The position numbers and the translations under genes are program-made. Positions 8,370 to 17,662 of a stretch of 64,000 nt of DNA are shown one piece after another (the stretch's first letter is position 1; every line of letters starts with the position of its first letter). The DNA is taken from assembly GCA_965115825.1 (NCBI GenBank), contig OZ220464.1:2232001-2296000 (forward strand), written 5' to 3'. A model generated the notes under the pieces. The model was not told where the DNA came from and did no database searches. It was given only the letters and a program-made list of their open reading frames with translations. This stretch comes from Bin87 sp965115825 (GTDB lineage: Bacteria > Chloroflexota > Dehalococcoidia > Lucifugimonadales > UBA3495).

Positions 8370-9528
8370 CGCCGCCGGCCTCCGCGATGCATTGCCTGTA
8401 ATAGGCTTCTACTTCGGACGCCACCCGCTCCCATCGGTATTGCTTCGCTGTCCGCTGTCCGTTTTCACATAATCTCTGCGCCAGCTCCGTGTCGTCAGCG
8501 ATGCGGGCAATGGCTATCGCCAGGGCATCCGCATCCTGCGCCGTTGTCAACAGCCCGTTTTTCCCGTCAGTTACCACGTCGCGGTAGCCGTCAATGTTTG
8601 ACGCCACCACCGGCGCTCCGGCAGCCATGGCTTCCAGCAGCACGATGCCAAAGCTCTCTCCCCCCGTCGCCGGGCTGCAAAACACACTGGCGCTGGCGTA
8701 GTAGCGCGGCAAATCTACCTCCGATACCGCGCCCGTAACGACCACCGCGCCCGGATACTCGCCGCCGATTCGTTCCAGCAGTGTCGCACATTCCCGGTCC
8801 GGCTTGCCCGGCCCGGCGATAATCAGACGTACATCGTCACGCTGCCGGCGCAGGCTGGCAAAAGCCTCCAGCAGATAGCGCAGCCCTTTGCGTTCGTCCT
8901 TCCGCCCTACGAACAGAATATTGACCAAGCCGTTCTTCAGCTCCGGCAAGGGTTCAGCCTCAGCGAAGCGTTGATAGTCAATGCCATTGGGAATCACCTC
9001 ATAAGCGTGCTGGGGGAAGTGCGGCGCAACGAAGGCCAGGGCCGCCGGCGACACTGCAATGCGGCCATGCAAACGCCGCTGCCATCGACCCACTGCCCGA
9101 CGCGATAATCGGTAAAGGCGCTGCCGGTCGGAATACGCATGAAAGGTGCCAATGTTCACCGCGTTGGAATGTTGCAGCACCATCAGCGGCAGAAGCGGCG
9201 CCAGCGGTTCGTGCAAATGCACCACGTCGAAATCCTCCCGGGCCATCAATGCGCGAACCCTGGGATACAGCCACCACGACAGCGTTACCCGCGCTTTGGA
9301 ACCGCCGGCCGACAGCGGCACTGCCTGCCCAATAGGAATGAACTCGTCGTTCATTCCCTCCGCCGATGCCAACCCGCGCACATCGCTACCGGCATCCGGA
9401 GCGGAATACGGCGCAATCACACGGACACAATGCCCTCGCCGGCGCAGCTCCCCCGAAAGCTGGGACACGTGGGCATTGACCCCACCGGGCCAAGCAAAAT
9501 CATACGGCGAGACCATGCCGATTTTCAT
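8353..9528 (-). CDS. pimA: GT4 glycosyltransferase, PimA-like phosphatidylinositol mannosyltransferase
   Basis: 391 residues with the GT-B fold of family 4. The N-terminus (MKIGMVSPYDFAWPGGVNAH) is the PimA-type opening with the GGV loop. The donor-binding half has NILFVGRKDERKGLRYLLEA and the EX7E motif in GESFGIVLLEAMAAG. PimA adds the first mannose from GDP-mannose to phosphatidylinositol at the cytoplasmic membrane face. Its place between ino1 (36 bases upstream) and the PIP synthase (17-base overlap) supports that role over other GT4 functions, though the sugar cannot be read from sequence. Confidence 0.85.
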   Translation of the reverse strand: MKIGMVSPYDFAWPGGVNAHVSQLSGELRRRGHCVRVIAPYSAPDAGSDVRGLASAEGMNDEFIPIGQAVPLSAGGSKARVTLSWWLYPRVRALMAREDFDVVHLHEPLAPLLPLMVLQHSNAVNIGTFHAYSDRQRLYRLSRRAVGRWQRRLHGRIAVSPAALAFVAPHFPQHAYEVIPNGIDYQRFAEAEPLPELKNGLVNILFVGRKDERKGLRYLLEAFASLRRQRDDVRLIIAGPGKPDRECATLLERIGGEYPGAVVVTGAVSEVDLPRYYASASVFCSPATGGESFGIVLLEAMAAGAPVVASNIDGYRDVVTDGKNGLLTTAQDADALAIAIARIADDTELAQRLCENGQRTAKQYRWERVASEVEAYYRQCIAEAGGGGNAR

Positions 9529-9564
9529 GGCCCTGCCCGCCTTTTCCGTATCCGCCGTCTCCTG

Positions 9565-10671
9565 TTATCGGGCCGTTACCTGCACCGAGTTCACGGTAGG
9601 GTCGGCGATGAATGCCTCTACCATCTCGTGGGCTTCCGCGTCGGTGAACTGGATGGGCGGACTCTTCATAAAGTACGCCGAGGGGGCGAACACCGCACCG
9701 CTTTGCCCATTGTCCATGGCAAGCTTCGCGCACCGGATGGCGTCCACCACCACGCCGGCCGAGTTCGGGCTGTCCCAAACCTCCAGCTTCACCTCCATTT
9801 TTACCGGCGCGCCGCCGAACACCTTGCCGTCGATGTGAATGTAGCACCACTTCCGGTCCTGTAGCCAGGGGACATGGTCGCTGGGCCCGATGTGGACGGT
9901 ATCAGCTTCCGGTTCCTCCTCCATCTGGCTGGTCACCGAGCCCGTTTTGGATATCTTCTTCGACACCAGCCGGTCGCGCTCCAGCATATTCAGAAAGTCG
10001 GTGTTGCCGCCGAAGTTCAGCTGATAGGTGTTGTCAATCTCGGCGCCCCGGTCTTCCATCAGCCGCGTCAGTACCCGGTGCACGATGGTTGCGCCAACCT
10101 GCGACTTGATGTCGTCGCCGATGATTGGCACGCCACGCTCTTCAAATCGGCTCCGCCAGTAGTCCTCCCGGGCAATGAACACCGGAATACAGTTAATCAT
10201 CGCGCAGCGGGCATCCAGAATCTGCTCCACGTACCACTTGGTCGCCATCTCGCTACCTACCGGCAGGTAGTTGATGACCACATCCACCTCCCGGTCTTTC
10301 AGGATGCCAGATATGTCCGCTGTGCTGTGGGGCGATTTCACCACCACATCCGACAGGTAGCGGCCGATGCCGTCGTGGGTCATGCCGCGCTCCACTGTTA
10401 CCCCTATGTGCGGCACGTCCGCAAACTTGATGGTGTTGTTGGGCTCCATGAAAATGGCTTGCGACAGGTCTTTACCCACTTTGTTCCGGTCCACGTCAAA
10501 GGCCGCAACAACCTCGATATCCTCAATTCGGTACTCCCCAATGCGGTTGTGCATCACGCCGGGGATGGGTTCGTCGTCGGGTACTTCAACGTACTTGTGG
10601 ATGCCCTGAACCAGTGATGACGCGCAGTTGCCCACGCCGATGATGGCAACCTTTATCTTGCCCAATTCCAT
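9565..10671 (-). CDS. ino1: Inositol-3-phosphate synthase
   Basis: A 368-residue NAD-dependent enzyme that converts glucose 6-phosphate to 1D-myo-inositol 3-phosphate. The Rossmann motif VAIIGVGNCASSLVQGI opens the protein. Family segments are seen in the middle (VVINYLPVGSEMATKWYVEQ) and in the catalytic domain (GDDIKSQVGATIVHR, NFGGNTDFLNM). The length suits the short bacterial/archaeal type. The frame continues upstream to 10749, but AAGGAG five bases before the ATG at 10671 fixes the start. It heads the inositol-lipid set: ino1, pimA, PIP synthase. Confidence 0.93.
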   Translation of the reverse strand: MELGKIKVAIIGVGNCASSLVQGIHKYVEVPDDEPIPGVMHNRIGEYRIEDIEVVAAFDVDRNKVGKDLSQAIFMEPNNTIKFADVPHIGVTVERGMTHDGIGRYLSDVVVKSPHSTADISGILKDREVDVVINYLPVGSEMATKWYVEQILDARCAMINCIPVFIAREDYWRSRFEERGVPIIGDDIKSQVGATIVHRVLTRLMEDRGAEIDNTYQLNFGGNTDFLNMLERDRLVSKKISKTGSVTSQMEEEPEADTVHIGPSDHVPWLQDRKWCYIHIDGKVFGGAPVKMEVKLEVWDSPNSAGVVVDAIRCAKLAMDNGQSGAVFAPSAYFMKSPPIQFTDAEAHEMVEAFIADPTVNSVQVTAR

Positions 10672-10771
10672 ACTCCTTGCGCCTCCGGCAGCGGCCGGCT
10701 GCCCGACCCGTATGCTCCTCTCCTGCCGAACCTCTTCGGCTCGGCGCATAGTCTAACATACTTGGGTTGAC

Positions 10772-12034
10772 CTACCCCGTGGGACGGCGCGCGCCGCTTT
10801 CCGTCAACGGCAGTATGAGGAAAACCGCCGCCGACACCGCAAACAAAGCTGCCACGTAATACACCGCCGCCTCAAATCCCATCTTTTCGTAGAGCGCGCC
10901 GGCAATCAGCGGTGAAGCCGCACCCATCAGGAAACTGGCAAAAGCCACTACCCCTAACCCGGTGGAGGCGACCTCACGCCCAACTACGTCAAAAACGGCC
11001 GCGTTCAGGATTGGTTGGTCAGGATAGAGGAACAGCCCCAGCAGCGCGATGACGATAGTGAGCATAATCCCGGAGTCAAAGACCAGCAGAGACAGAGCCG
11101 CCAGGCACGACCACGCCAGCCCGGGCGCTAGAACCTGTTTGCGTCCAATTCGGTCCGACAGATAGCCGGCCCCCGTCTTAGCAACCAACCCGATGGCAAT
11201 CAGCAGCCCAATGTGGAACCCTCGGGAAACTTCGCTCAATCCCAGGTCGTTATTCAGATACAACGGCAGAATGGTCACCAGCGCCACCAACGCCATTGCC
11301 CGGAATCCGCGCACCAGCGTCAACCCCCATAGCGCCGGGCTTTTCAGCAGCTCCCTCGTGGCCTTGACGCGGTCGGCAATGGCAACGTTGTCATCACCCT
11401 CGCGCCCGCGTCCGATGTTGCGAAACCCCCATATAGCCAGCAGTCCCAGGCAGAGGGGCGCGACGGCGTAGATGCTGAGCAGCCTGTCCCAGGTCAGAAC
11501 CAACAGCAGCCCTCCGGTAGCCATCGGCCCCGCCACATCTCCCACGCTGCCGCCCACACCGTGGAACGACAGAGCCATCCCCCGCCTTTCCTGAAAGTGA
11601 TGCGACAGGGATGCTGACGCCGGCAAGTGCCAGATGGAATGAGAAATTGCCACTACCATCATGCCGAGGATTATCAGCGAATACAGCGGGGATACCCCCA
11701 GCAACGGCCATACTCCCATCAGCAGCGCGCCCAGAGCGCAGGCCGCCAGGCATCCGGCCAGAACCAAGCCCCAATACCTCCGCGCCACGTCCACCACTAC
11801 GCCGCCGGGGAGGGCAACCGTCCCGGCCGCCAGCTCCCGGGCCGTCATCACGCCGCCGACCCCCACCGGGCTCAAACCAAAGGATGCCTGAATCTCAGGC
11901 AGCGCCACCACGAAACTCTGCACAATCCAGTGAAACGCCACGTGGCCAACGGATAATCCCGGCAGGATTACCCGTCCGCCCAACGCCAGCGGCGGCGGGC
12001 CCGCAGAGACGTCCGTAGGAGCCGGCCGATTCAT
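10772..12034 (-). CDS. MFS transporter
   Basis: A 420-residue major facilitator with about twelve hydrophobic segments. The loop 2-3 motif is present as GGVVVDVARRYWG, and loop 8-9 reads GYLSDRIGRKQ, the standard G-x3-D-R-x-G-R pattern. The substrate is unknown. Its start overlaps the stop of the PP2C gene by 4 bases (ATGA), so the two are coupled. The C-terminus is basic (GARRPTG). Confidence 0.88.
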   Translation of the reverse strand: MNRPAPTDVSAGPPPLALGGRVILPGLSVGHVAFHWIVQSFVVALPEIQASFGLSPVGVGGVMTARELAAGTVALPGGVVVDVARRYWGLVLAGCLAACALGALLMGVWPLLGVSPLYSLIILGMMVVAISHSIWHLPASASLSHHFQERRGMALSFHGVGGSVGDVAGPMATGGLLLVLTWDRLLSIYAVAPLCLGLLAIWGFRNIGRGREGDDNVAIADRVKATRELLKSPALWGLTLVRGFRAMALVALVTILPLYLNNDLGLSEVSRGFHIGLLIAIGLVAKTGAGYLSDRIGRKQVLAPGLAWSCLAALSLLVFDSGIMLTIVIALLGLFLYPDQPILNAAVFDVVGREVASTGLGVVAFASFLMGAASPLIAGALYEKMGFEAAVYYVAALFAVSAAVFLILPLTESGARRPTG

Positions 12035-12708
12035 TCTGCGAAGAAACGGAAAATGGCCGTTTCGTCGTCGTGCCGGAACCGTCCGCCCCGGAACCGGATG
12101 TCGCGCCCCTGCTCAATGTGCTGGTCAACCAGGGATTTCACCCGCTCCGATGCTTCGTCGGCGCTGGGCGCCGCCCGCACAATCTGCATCAGCTCGTCGC
12201 CCAGCAGGTTGTCGCTCACCCCGTCGGTACAGCACACCAGACGGTCGGCCGGCGACAGGGCGACCTCCGTTCGGAACACCGATAAAGTCGCCTCGGCTCC
12301 CACCGCTTTGGACACTCCCAGCCGGATTAGGCCGCCCATTCGCCCGCTGTACTGCTCATAGCCGTCGGGGCGAATTACGTAAATCGGGCTATCTCCCACC
12401 GAAACGATGTGCAGCTGCCCATTCAGGTACAACGCCGCCGAAGCCGTCGTCAGCAGAAACCGCCCGCCGCCTACCTGGTGAAAGTCGGCATTCATCTCCT
12501 CGAGAACGGAGATTATGTCCTCCGGGCCGGATATGGCCGTCTGCTGCAACGCATCGGCGATGGAGCCGCTGGCTTCGTCGCCGCCGTGCCCGGTCACGCC
12601 GTCCAGCACCACGTCCAGAAAGTTGCCATAGCCCAAGTCTCTGGCCAAGTAGTTGTCCTCCCCATGGGAACTGTTGTCGTGAAGAACTGCCAACGAATTG
12701 GTTAGCAT
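12031..12708 (-). CDS. PP2C/PPM-family protein phosphatase
   Basis: A 225-residue metal-dependent Ser/Thr phosphatase. The metal-binding motifs are in order: GEDNYL, VVLDGVTGHGGDEASG (the DGxxGHGG site), HIVSVGDSPIYVI, CCTDGVSDNL and HDDETAIFRF. The start is the ATG at 12708, nine bases after GAGGG; a TTG at 12717 also exists but touches that ribosome site. It follows a protein-kinase-like gene by 53 bases and overlaps the MFS gene, suggesting a local kinase/phosphatase pair. Confidence 0.9.
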   Translation of the reverse strand: MLTNSLAVLHDNSSHGEDNYLARDLGYGNFLDVVLDGVTGHGGDEASGSIADALQQTAISGPEDIISVLEEMNADFHQVGGGRFLLTTASAALYLNGQLHIVSVGDSPIYVIRPDGYEQYSGRMGGLIRLGVSKAVGAEATLSVFRTEVALSPADRLVCCTDGVSDNLLGDELMQIVRAAPSADEASERVKSLVDQHIEQGRDIRFRGGRFRHDDETAIFRFFAE

Positions 12709-12761
12709 ACGCTTCAACCCTCACTGCGTCTTTCGCCTAATGTGTCTTTCGGATGAGATAA

Positions 12762-13781
12762 TCACTCAGACAGCCATCTCAGCTCGGCTTTCGCGTCAAA
12801 CCGGTAGCGAGCCCAATGGCTTTCCGTAAAACGGTTCACCGCCGTCCGCCAAGCGGCCAACGCTGCATCCCTTTCGGCCATCCGCTCATTACGAATGGTA
12901 ATCACCGCCAGGCATTCCCGCAAGTCCCGCGCGAACTCTGCCACCGCGCCATAGTCCCGTACCCTGACCTTCTCAATGCACGCCGTGGCTGCCTCGCGCA
13001 GCTGGCCGTCCGCCGACGCAAAGACCCGGCTCAGATCTTCGCACTCCTGCTCCAGAGAAATCACCGGACGTTGATTGTACGGGTCATAGTAACCGGCAGC
13101 ATCCAGCGGCGGCGGTTCGGGCGCAAGGTAGAACTTCAGCATCTCCAAGTAAAAATCGTGAACGTCCTGCGCACCCTGATTGCCCTGCGTTCGGTCAACC
13201 CCGTGTCCAACCAGCGCCCCGGCGTCAATCAGAGCAATCCGCCCTGTCCCCGGCGAATAGAATACGTTGTGCGGCCCCAAATCCAGCAGAGCATAACCGG
13301 CTCTCTCATAAACCTGCTGCGCCGCCAGTAGCTGCTCTTGCACCGGCCAACTGCCCGACTCGGACTGCTCCGTCAGCGGATGCAGGGCAAACGCATTCTG
13401 CCCCAATCCTATGGGAACCCGCAAAATCCGGCTGCGCGGATCCCCCACGAGCGGAATGCCGGCGGCGCGTTCCTCCACTCTCACCCGGTAGGGGTGGCCT
13501 GCATCATCGCCAAAATAGTCATCGTGAATGCCCGCCTCGGTTACGCCAATAATTCGCGGCGTCGCGTCGCAATGCTGCCCGGCCTTTTCGTAAGCCTCCA
13601 GCGTCCGCGTGGTGCGTTCTTCAATAGGGCCGTGCATCCGCCGTCGCACCGCTTGCGGTGCGGGACGCTTCAAAACCACCTGCTGCCCGGTTTCCCGGTC
13701 AACGGCGGCGCGCACGTCATAATCGGCTCCGCTGCCCAGCGGGCCAATCAGCTCAAATCTGTCCAGCGTAACCGTTTCCAC
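12762..13781 (-). CDS. Divergent Ser/Thr protein kinase-like protein
   Basis: 339 residues with a recognisable but degenerate kinase fold. The glycine loop is IGPLGSGADYDV, the ATP lysine lies in VVLKRPAP, the catalytic loop is LLDLGPHNVFY (D and N kept, HRD Arg absent) and the DFG motif is replaced by LIDAGAL. A polar C-terminal extension of about 100 residues follows and ends with AKAELRWLSE. It could be an active atypical kinase or a pseudokinase. The GTG start at 13781 follows GAGGGG, 9 bases after prmA. The next gene is a PP2C phosphatase. Confidence 0.75.
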   Translation of the reverse strand: METVTLDRFELIGPLGSGADYDVRAAVDRETGQQVVLKRPAPQAVRRRMHGPIEERTTRTLEAYEKAGQHCDATPRIIGVTEAGIHDDYFGDDAGHPYRVRVEERAAGIPLVGDPRSRILRVPIGLGQNAFALHPLTEQSESGSWPVQEQLLAAQQVYERAGYALLDLGPHNVFYSPGTGRIALIDAGALVGHGVDRTQGNQGAQDVHDFYLEMLKFYLAPEPPPLDAAGYYDPYNQRPVISLEQECEDLSRVFASADGQLREAATACIEKVRVRDYGAVAEFARDLRECLAVITIRNERMAERDAALAAWRTAVNRFTESHWARYRFDAKAELRWLSE

Positions 13782-13790
13782 GCCAGCCCC

Positions 13791-14663
13791 TCACCTTGGG
13801 CCTGCCGCCGGACGGCACAAAATCGTCAGCCAATCTTCACGCTGGCGCATCTCTTCGATCGTCAAACCGGCGTCAGTGATGGCCGTCACCGCTTCATCGC
13901 GCTGCTCTAGGATAATCCCTGAGGCGATAAAAACTCCTCCCGGCGTCAGCAGTTCCGGAATAGCCGGCGATACCAATCGAATGCCTCGCGCACTGATATT
14001 AGCCGCCGCAACATCATACGCTCTCCCCCGAGTGGCCGAGCCGGGTATGCTGCCCGACTCCGCGTTAACCCGCTCCGCAATGCCGGCGCGCCGGAAGTTC
14101 CGGCGCGCCGCCCGCACCGCATGGCTGTCAATATCCACCGCCGTAATATGCGATGCTCCCAGCTTCGCTGCCGCAATGGTTAGTATTCCCGACCCGGTTC
14201 CCACGTCCAGCGCGACGCTGCCCGGTCTGATTAGATCCTCCAACGCTTCCAGGCACGAATACGTCGTAGGATGGTAGCCTGTGCCGAAAGCCAGTCCGGG
14301 GTCAAGTTCAATCACCACGTCGCCATCGCGGGCTTCGTACTCAATCCACGACGGCTTGACCACGAGGTTGCGGCCCACCCGCAGCAGGGTAAAATACTGC
14401 TTCCAAGAATCCCGCCAATCCTCATCATCGCCTAGCGGCCGGATTTCCAGCTCGCCAATCTCAGCCACGCTGGCCGCCAGCTTGACGCCCACTTCAATGT
14501 GGGCCAGCCGCTGCCGCGACAGGCTCGGCAGATAAGAGCGCAAGACGGCGCAATCCCCCGGCAGCGTCTCTACGCTCAGCCCGTAGCCGTACCGCTCGAA
14601 CAGATACGAAACCGGCTCGACGTACTCAAATGGAACGCTGATGCTCAACTCGTGCCAGGACAT
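13791..14663 (-). CDS. prmA: Ribosomal protein L11 methyltransferase
   Basis: A 290-residue SAM-dependent methyltransferase that modifies L11. The N-terminal substrate-recognition domain (1-100) opens MSWHELSISVP. The diagnostic ELDPGLAFGTGYHPTTYSCL precedes motif I (ALDVGTGSGILTIAAAKLGA) and the NISARGI motif corresponds to the catalytic N-x-x-x region. It starts 6 bases after the dnaJ stop, the common dnaJ-prmA pairing. The C-terminal strand ends with REDWLTILCRPA as usual for the family. Confidence 0.93.
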   Translation of the reverse strand: MSWHELSISVPFEYVEPVSYLFERYGYGLSVETLPGDCAVLRSYLPSLSRQRLAHIEVGVKLAASVAEIGELEIRPLGDDEDWRDSWKQYFTLLRVGRNLVVKPSWIEYEARDGDVVIELDPGLAFGTGYHPTTYSCLEALEDLIRPGSVALDVGTGSGILTIAAAKLGASHITAVDIDSHAVRAARRNFRRAGIAERVNAESGSIPGSATRGRAYDVAAANISARGIRLVSPAIPELLTPGGVFIASGIILEQRDEAVTAITDAGLTIEEMRQREDWLTILCRPAAGPR

Positions 14664-14669
14664 CCCGAA

Positions 14670-15938
14670 TCAGTCACTAGTGGAAGTGAAGGTATCCTTG
14701 ATGCGGTCGAACAACCCTTTCTGCTTATCCTCTTCCACAACGGTTTCGTCCGCTTCCTGCGTCGAGGCAGTGTCCGCCGGCTCGGCCTCCTCGACTTCAT
14801 GCTTGCTGCGGCTGCGCCGACGGTTGGCGTCGCCTCGCGATTTTGCCGATTTCGGCGGGGCTTTGCCCTTGTTTTCAAAGGAATAAGCCAAGTCTTCCAG
14901 CAGCTGACGCTGGTACGCGTTAAGCCTCTCCGGAACTTCTACGTCCACCATCACCCGGATGTCGCCCCGTCTGTTAGTGGCGCGGCCATCCCTCCGCAGA
15001 CGCGGCGCGCCCATGCCGCGCACCCGGAAAAAGCTGCCCGACTGCGTACCGGCCGGTATCTCTAGGTCAACCTCTTCCCCTTCCAGCGTCGGCACCGGCT
15101 TGGTTGACCCCAACGCCGCCTCTGCAATGTTTATCTCCACCTTCAGGGCCAGGTCATCCCCATCCCGCACGAACACCGGATGCTCTTGGACACGCACATG
15201 AACGTACAGATTTCCCGGCGGCCCGCCGTTGGCCCCCGCGTCGCCTTCCCCGGCGATGCGCACCTGCATGCCGTCGGCGATGCCGGCGGGAATCGTAACG
15301 GTGCGCGTCCGGCGGCGGCGTTCATAGCCTCGGCCCCGGCAGTTGCTGCACGGCGTTTCTATGGAACGGCCCGAACCGTTGCAGGCCGAGCATGGAGCGG
15401 TGACTGCAAACTGCCCGAACACGCTGCGCTGCGCCCTCCGCACCTGGCCCGCTCCGTTGCACGTGCGGCAGGTTGTAATTGGCGTTCCCGGTTCGTTGCC
15501 GCCACCGGAACACTGACGGCACGGCTCGACTCGGTTCAGTTCAAGATCCCGCTCACACCCGAAGACCGCTTCCTCAAAGCTCAGCGTAATCCGTTGGGCA
15601 ATGTCTTCGCCAGCCCGCGGCTGGTTCGCCGTCCGCCCGCCCCCGCCGAAAAAGGTGTCAAAAATGTCGCCAAAGCCGCCGAAGGGGTCAAACCCGTCAA
15701 ACGGACGGTCGCCGCCGCCATTCACCCCGGCATGACCGAACTGGTCATAACGCGCCCGCTTCTCCTGGTCGCTGAGCACCTGGTACGCCTCGTTAATTTC
15801 CTTGAATTTATCCTCTGCGCCCGGCGTCTTGTTCCGGTCCGGGTGAAACTCCATAGCTTTGCGCCGGAAGGCGCGACGGATCTCCTCGTCATTCGCCCCC
15901 CGGTTCACGCCCAAGGCCTCGTAGTAGTCAACTGGCAT
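14670..15938 (-). CDS. dnaJ: Chaperone DnaJ (type I Hsp40)
   Basis: A 422-residue co-chaperone of DnaK. The J domain (1-70) has the HPD motif in AMEFHPDRN. A Gly/Phe region rich in FDGFDPFGGFGD follows. Four zinc repeats, CRQCSGGG, CRTCNGAG, CSACNGSG and CSNCRGRG, define type I. Two C-terminal peptide-binding domains are followed by a charged tail of about 60 residues (RRRSRSKHEVEEAE...) longer than in E. coli DnaJ. No grpE or dnaK lies within the window. It is the first gene of a minus-strand series that continues with prmA. Confidence 0.95.
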   Translation of the reverse strand: MPVDYYEALGVNRGANDEEIRRAFRRKAMEFHPDRNKTPGAEDKFKEINEAYQVLSDQEKRARYDQFGHAGVNGGGDRPFDGFDPFGGFGDIFDTFFGGGGRTANQPRAGEDIAQRITLSFEEAVFGCERDLELNRVEPCRQCSGGGNEPGTPITTCRTCNGAGQVRRAQRSVFGQFAVTAPCSACNGSGRSIETPCSNCRGRGYERRRRTRTVTIPAGIADGMQVRIAGEGDAGANGGPPGNLYVHVRVQEHPVFVRDGDDLALKVEINIAEAALGSTKPVPTLEGEEVDLEIPAGTQSGSFFRVRGMGAPRLRRDGRATNRRGDIRVMVDVEVPERLNAYQRQLLEDLAYSFENKGKAPPKSAKSRGDANRRRSRSKHEVEEAEPADTASTQEADETVVEEDKQKGLFDRIKDTFTSTSD

Positions 15939-16065
15939 AGCTGCCTTGCCATCTGTCCAAGATTGTCTCAGCGATTATATCCGACCCTTACCCAATCCCT
16001 CAACATCCCCATATCACCACCGCCCTCGCCTTTCCCAATACCCTCTTTCCGCTCCCGCGCAATTT

Positions 16066-16073
16066 GATAAAAT
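16066..16073 (+). promoter_or_regulatory. -10-like box (GATAAAAT) before the P450 gene
   Basis: GATAAAAT lies about 60 bases upstream of the P450 start, in the divergent gap between dnaJ and the P450 gene. No convincing -35 is seen. Confidence 0.35.
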
Positions 16074-16131
16074 CTACCCACAGCTGACCCGTTCCGACTC
16101 ACGACATCACCACTATCATCCCGAAACCAAC

Positions 16132-17526
16132 ATGGCTGCCTCTACCACAACCTACCCGCCTCGGCCCGTCATCGACCGCGCCGCTCTCCCTCCCGGGCCT
16201 TCCGAGCTGCCCGTCATCGGCCAGACCCTCCGCTATATGCGGAACCCCATCCGCCTGATGCAGGATGGCGCCCGGTATGGCGATTTGGTAACGCTTTCCA
16301 CCAAGCCGGCCCTGGTTTATCTGGTCAACCATCCCGACCTGATTCGCGACGTGGTAGTTACCCACCATCATCGGCTGGGGCGCGGCCCCAACGTGGAGGT
16401 CATGAAATACCTCATGGGTGAAAGCGTCGTAACCGCAATGGGCGCCGAACACCTCCACCGACGCCGCCTGCTTCAACCCGCCTTCGCCCGCAGCCGCATT
16501 GAAGCCCACGCCGACGTGATGCAAGCCTACGCTACGGAACATCAGCACGGTTGGGCCCACGGGCAGAGTTTGGACCTGGCCCGCGAAATGTCCGCTCTCA
16601 CTCTCCGCATCGTCGTCAAAACCCTCTTCGGCGCCGAGCTCGACTCCCATGTTCACCGTATCGGCGCCGCTTTTGCCCTCAGCAACAACTACATCTCCAC
16701 CCGCGCCAACCAGCACCCCCGAATGCGGCGCATCCTGCATCGTCTGCCCGTGCCTTTCACCCGCCGCTTCAAGCGCGCCCGCGCCGACCTCGACGAAATA
16801 GTGTACGCTCTCATCCGACAACGCCGCCAAGCCGACTCAGCCGGCGACGACCTCCTCTCCCTGCTCCTGGAATCCCAATTCGAGGACGATGACGGCGCAA
16901 TACGCGCCATGACCGATGAGCAGGCCCGGAACGAAACCGTAACCCTCTTTGCCGCCGGCCACGAAACCACCGCCGTTACCCTCACCTGGGCCTGGTATCT
17001 CCTGGCTACACACCCTGCGATCTACACGCGCTTCCTCGCCGAGCTGGACGACGTTATCGGCCGCCGCGCTCCAATCCTCGCCGACCTGCCCAACCTCACC
17101 TTCACCGACCAGGTCATCAGCGAAACCCTGCGCCTCTACCCGGCTATCTGGTTCTGGGGTCGTATGGCCTTCCAGCCCTTCGACCTCGGCGGCTACCACA
17201 TCCCGGCCGGCGCTTTTATCCTTGCGCCCCAGCTGATTGCCCAGCGCGATGCCCGCTGGTTCGACGAGCCCCTCGCTTTCCGCCCCGACCGCTGGACCCC
17301 CGAGTTCCGTAAGACGCTCCCTCAATTCGCCTACTACCCTTTCGGCGGCGGCCCCCGCCGCTGTATCGGAGACGGCTTCGCCATCATGGAGGCCAAGCTC
17401 ATCATGGCCGCCATCGGCCAGCGCTGGAAAATGCGCCACGACCCGCGCCACCGGCCCGCCATGCTCCCTTTGATTTCCCTCCGACCCAAGGGTGGTATGC
17501 CCATGTTCCTGGAACGCCGCCATTAG
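16132..17526 (+). CDS. Cytochrome P450
   Basis: A 464-residue P450 monooxygenase. The proline-rich entry (PPGPSELPVIG) is followed by the I-helix oxygen-binding motif AGHETTAVTLTW, the K-helix ETLR, the PERF-like FRPDRW and the haem loop FGGGPRRCIG, whose Cys ligates the iron. There is no N-terminal membrane anchor, so it should be soluble. The frame is open upstream to 15946, but that part is low in conservation and the ATG at 16132 gives a normal N-terminus. No ferredoxin or reductase gene is adjacent, so the substrate and electron donor are unknown. Confidence 0.93.
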   Translation: MAASTTTYPPRPVIDRAALPPGPSELPVIGQTLRYMRNPIRLMQDGARYGDLVTLSTKPALVYLVNHPDLIRDVVVTHHHRLGRGPNVEVMKYLMGESVVTAMGAEHLHRRRLLQPAFARSRIEAHADVMQAYATEHQHGWAHGQSLDLAREMSALTLRIVVKTLFGAELDSHVHRIGAAFALSNNYISTRANQHPRMRRILHRLPVPFTRRFKRARADLDEIVYALIRQRRQADSAGDDLLSLLLESQFEDDDGAIRAMTDEQARNETVTLFAAGHETTAVTLTWAWYLLATHPAIYTRFLAELDDVIGRRAPILADLPNLTFTDQVISETLRLYPAIWFWGRMAFQPFDLGGYHIPAGAFILAPQLIAQRDARWFDEPLAFRPDRWTPEFRKTLPQFAYYPFGGGPRRCIGDGFAIMEAKLIMAAIGQRWKMRHDPRHRPAMLPLISLRPKGGMPMFLERRH

Positions 17527-17662
17527 GGAGCCATAGCCGGGGCTAACATTCCTCAATCAGGACGCATCAATGAAAACCGCGCCTCCTATTGCACACAACC
17601 TCTTGCTCCATCATAACACCGTCGTCACACAGGACTAGCCCGCCGTTTGGAGCATCGGCATC

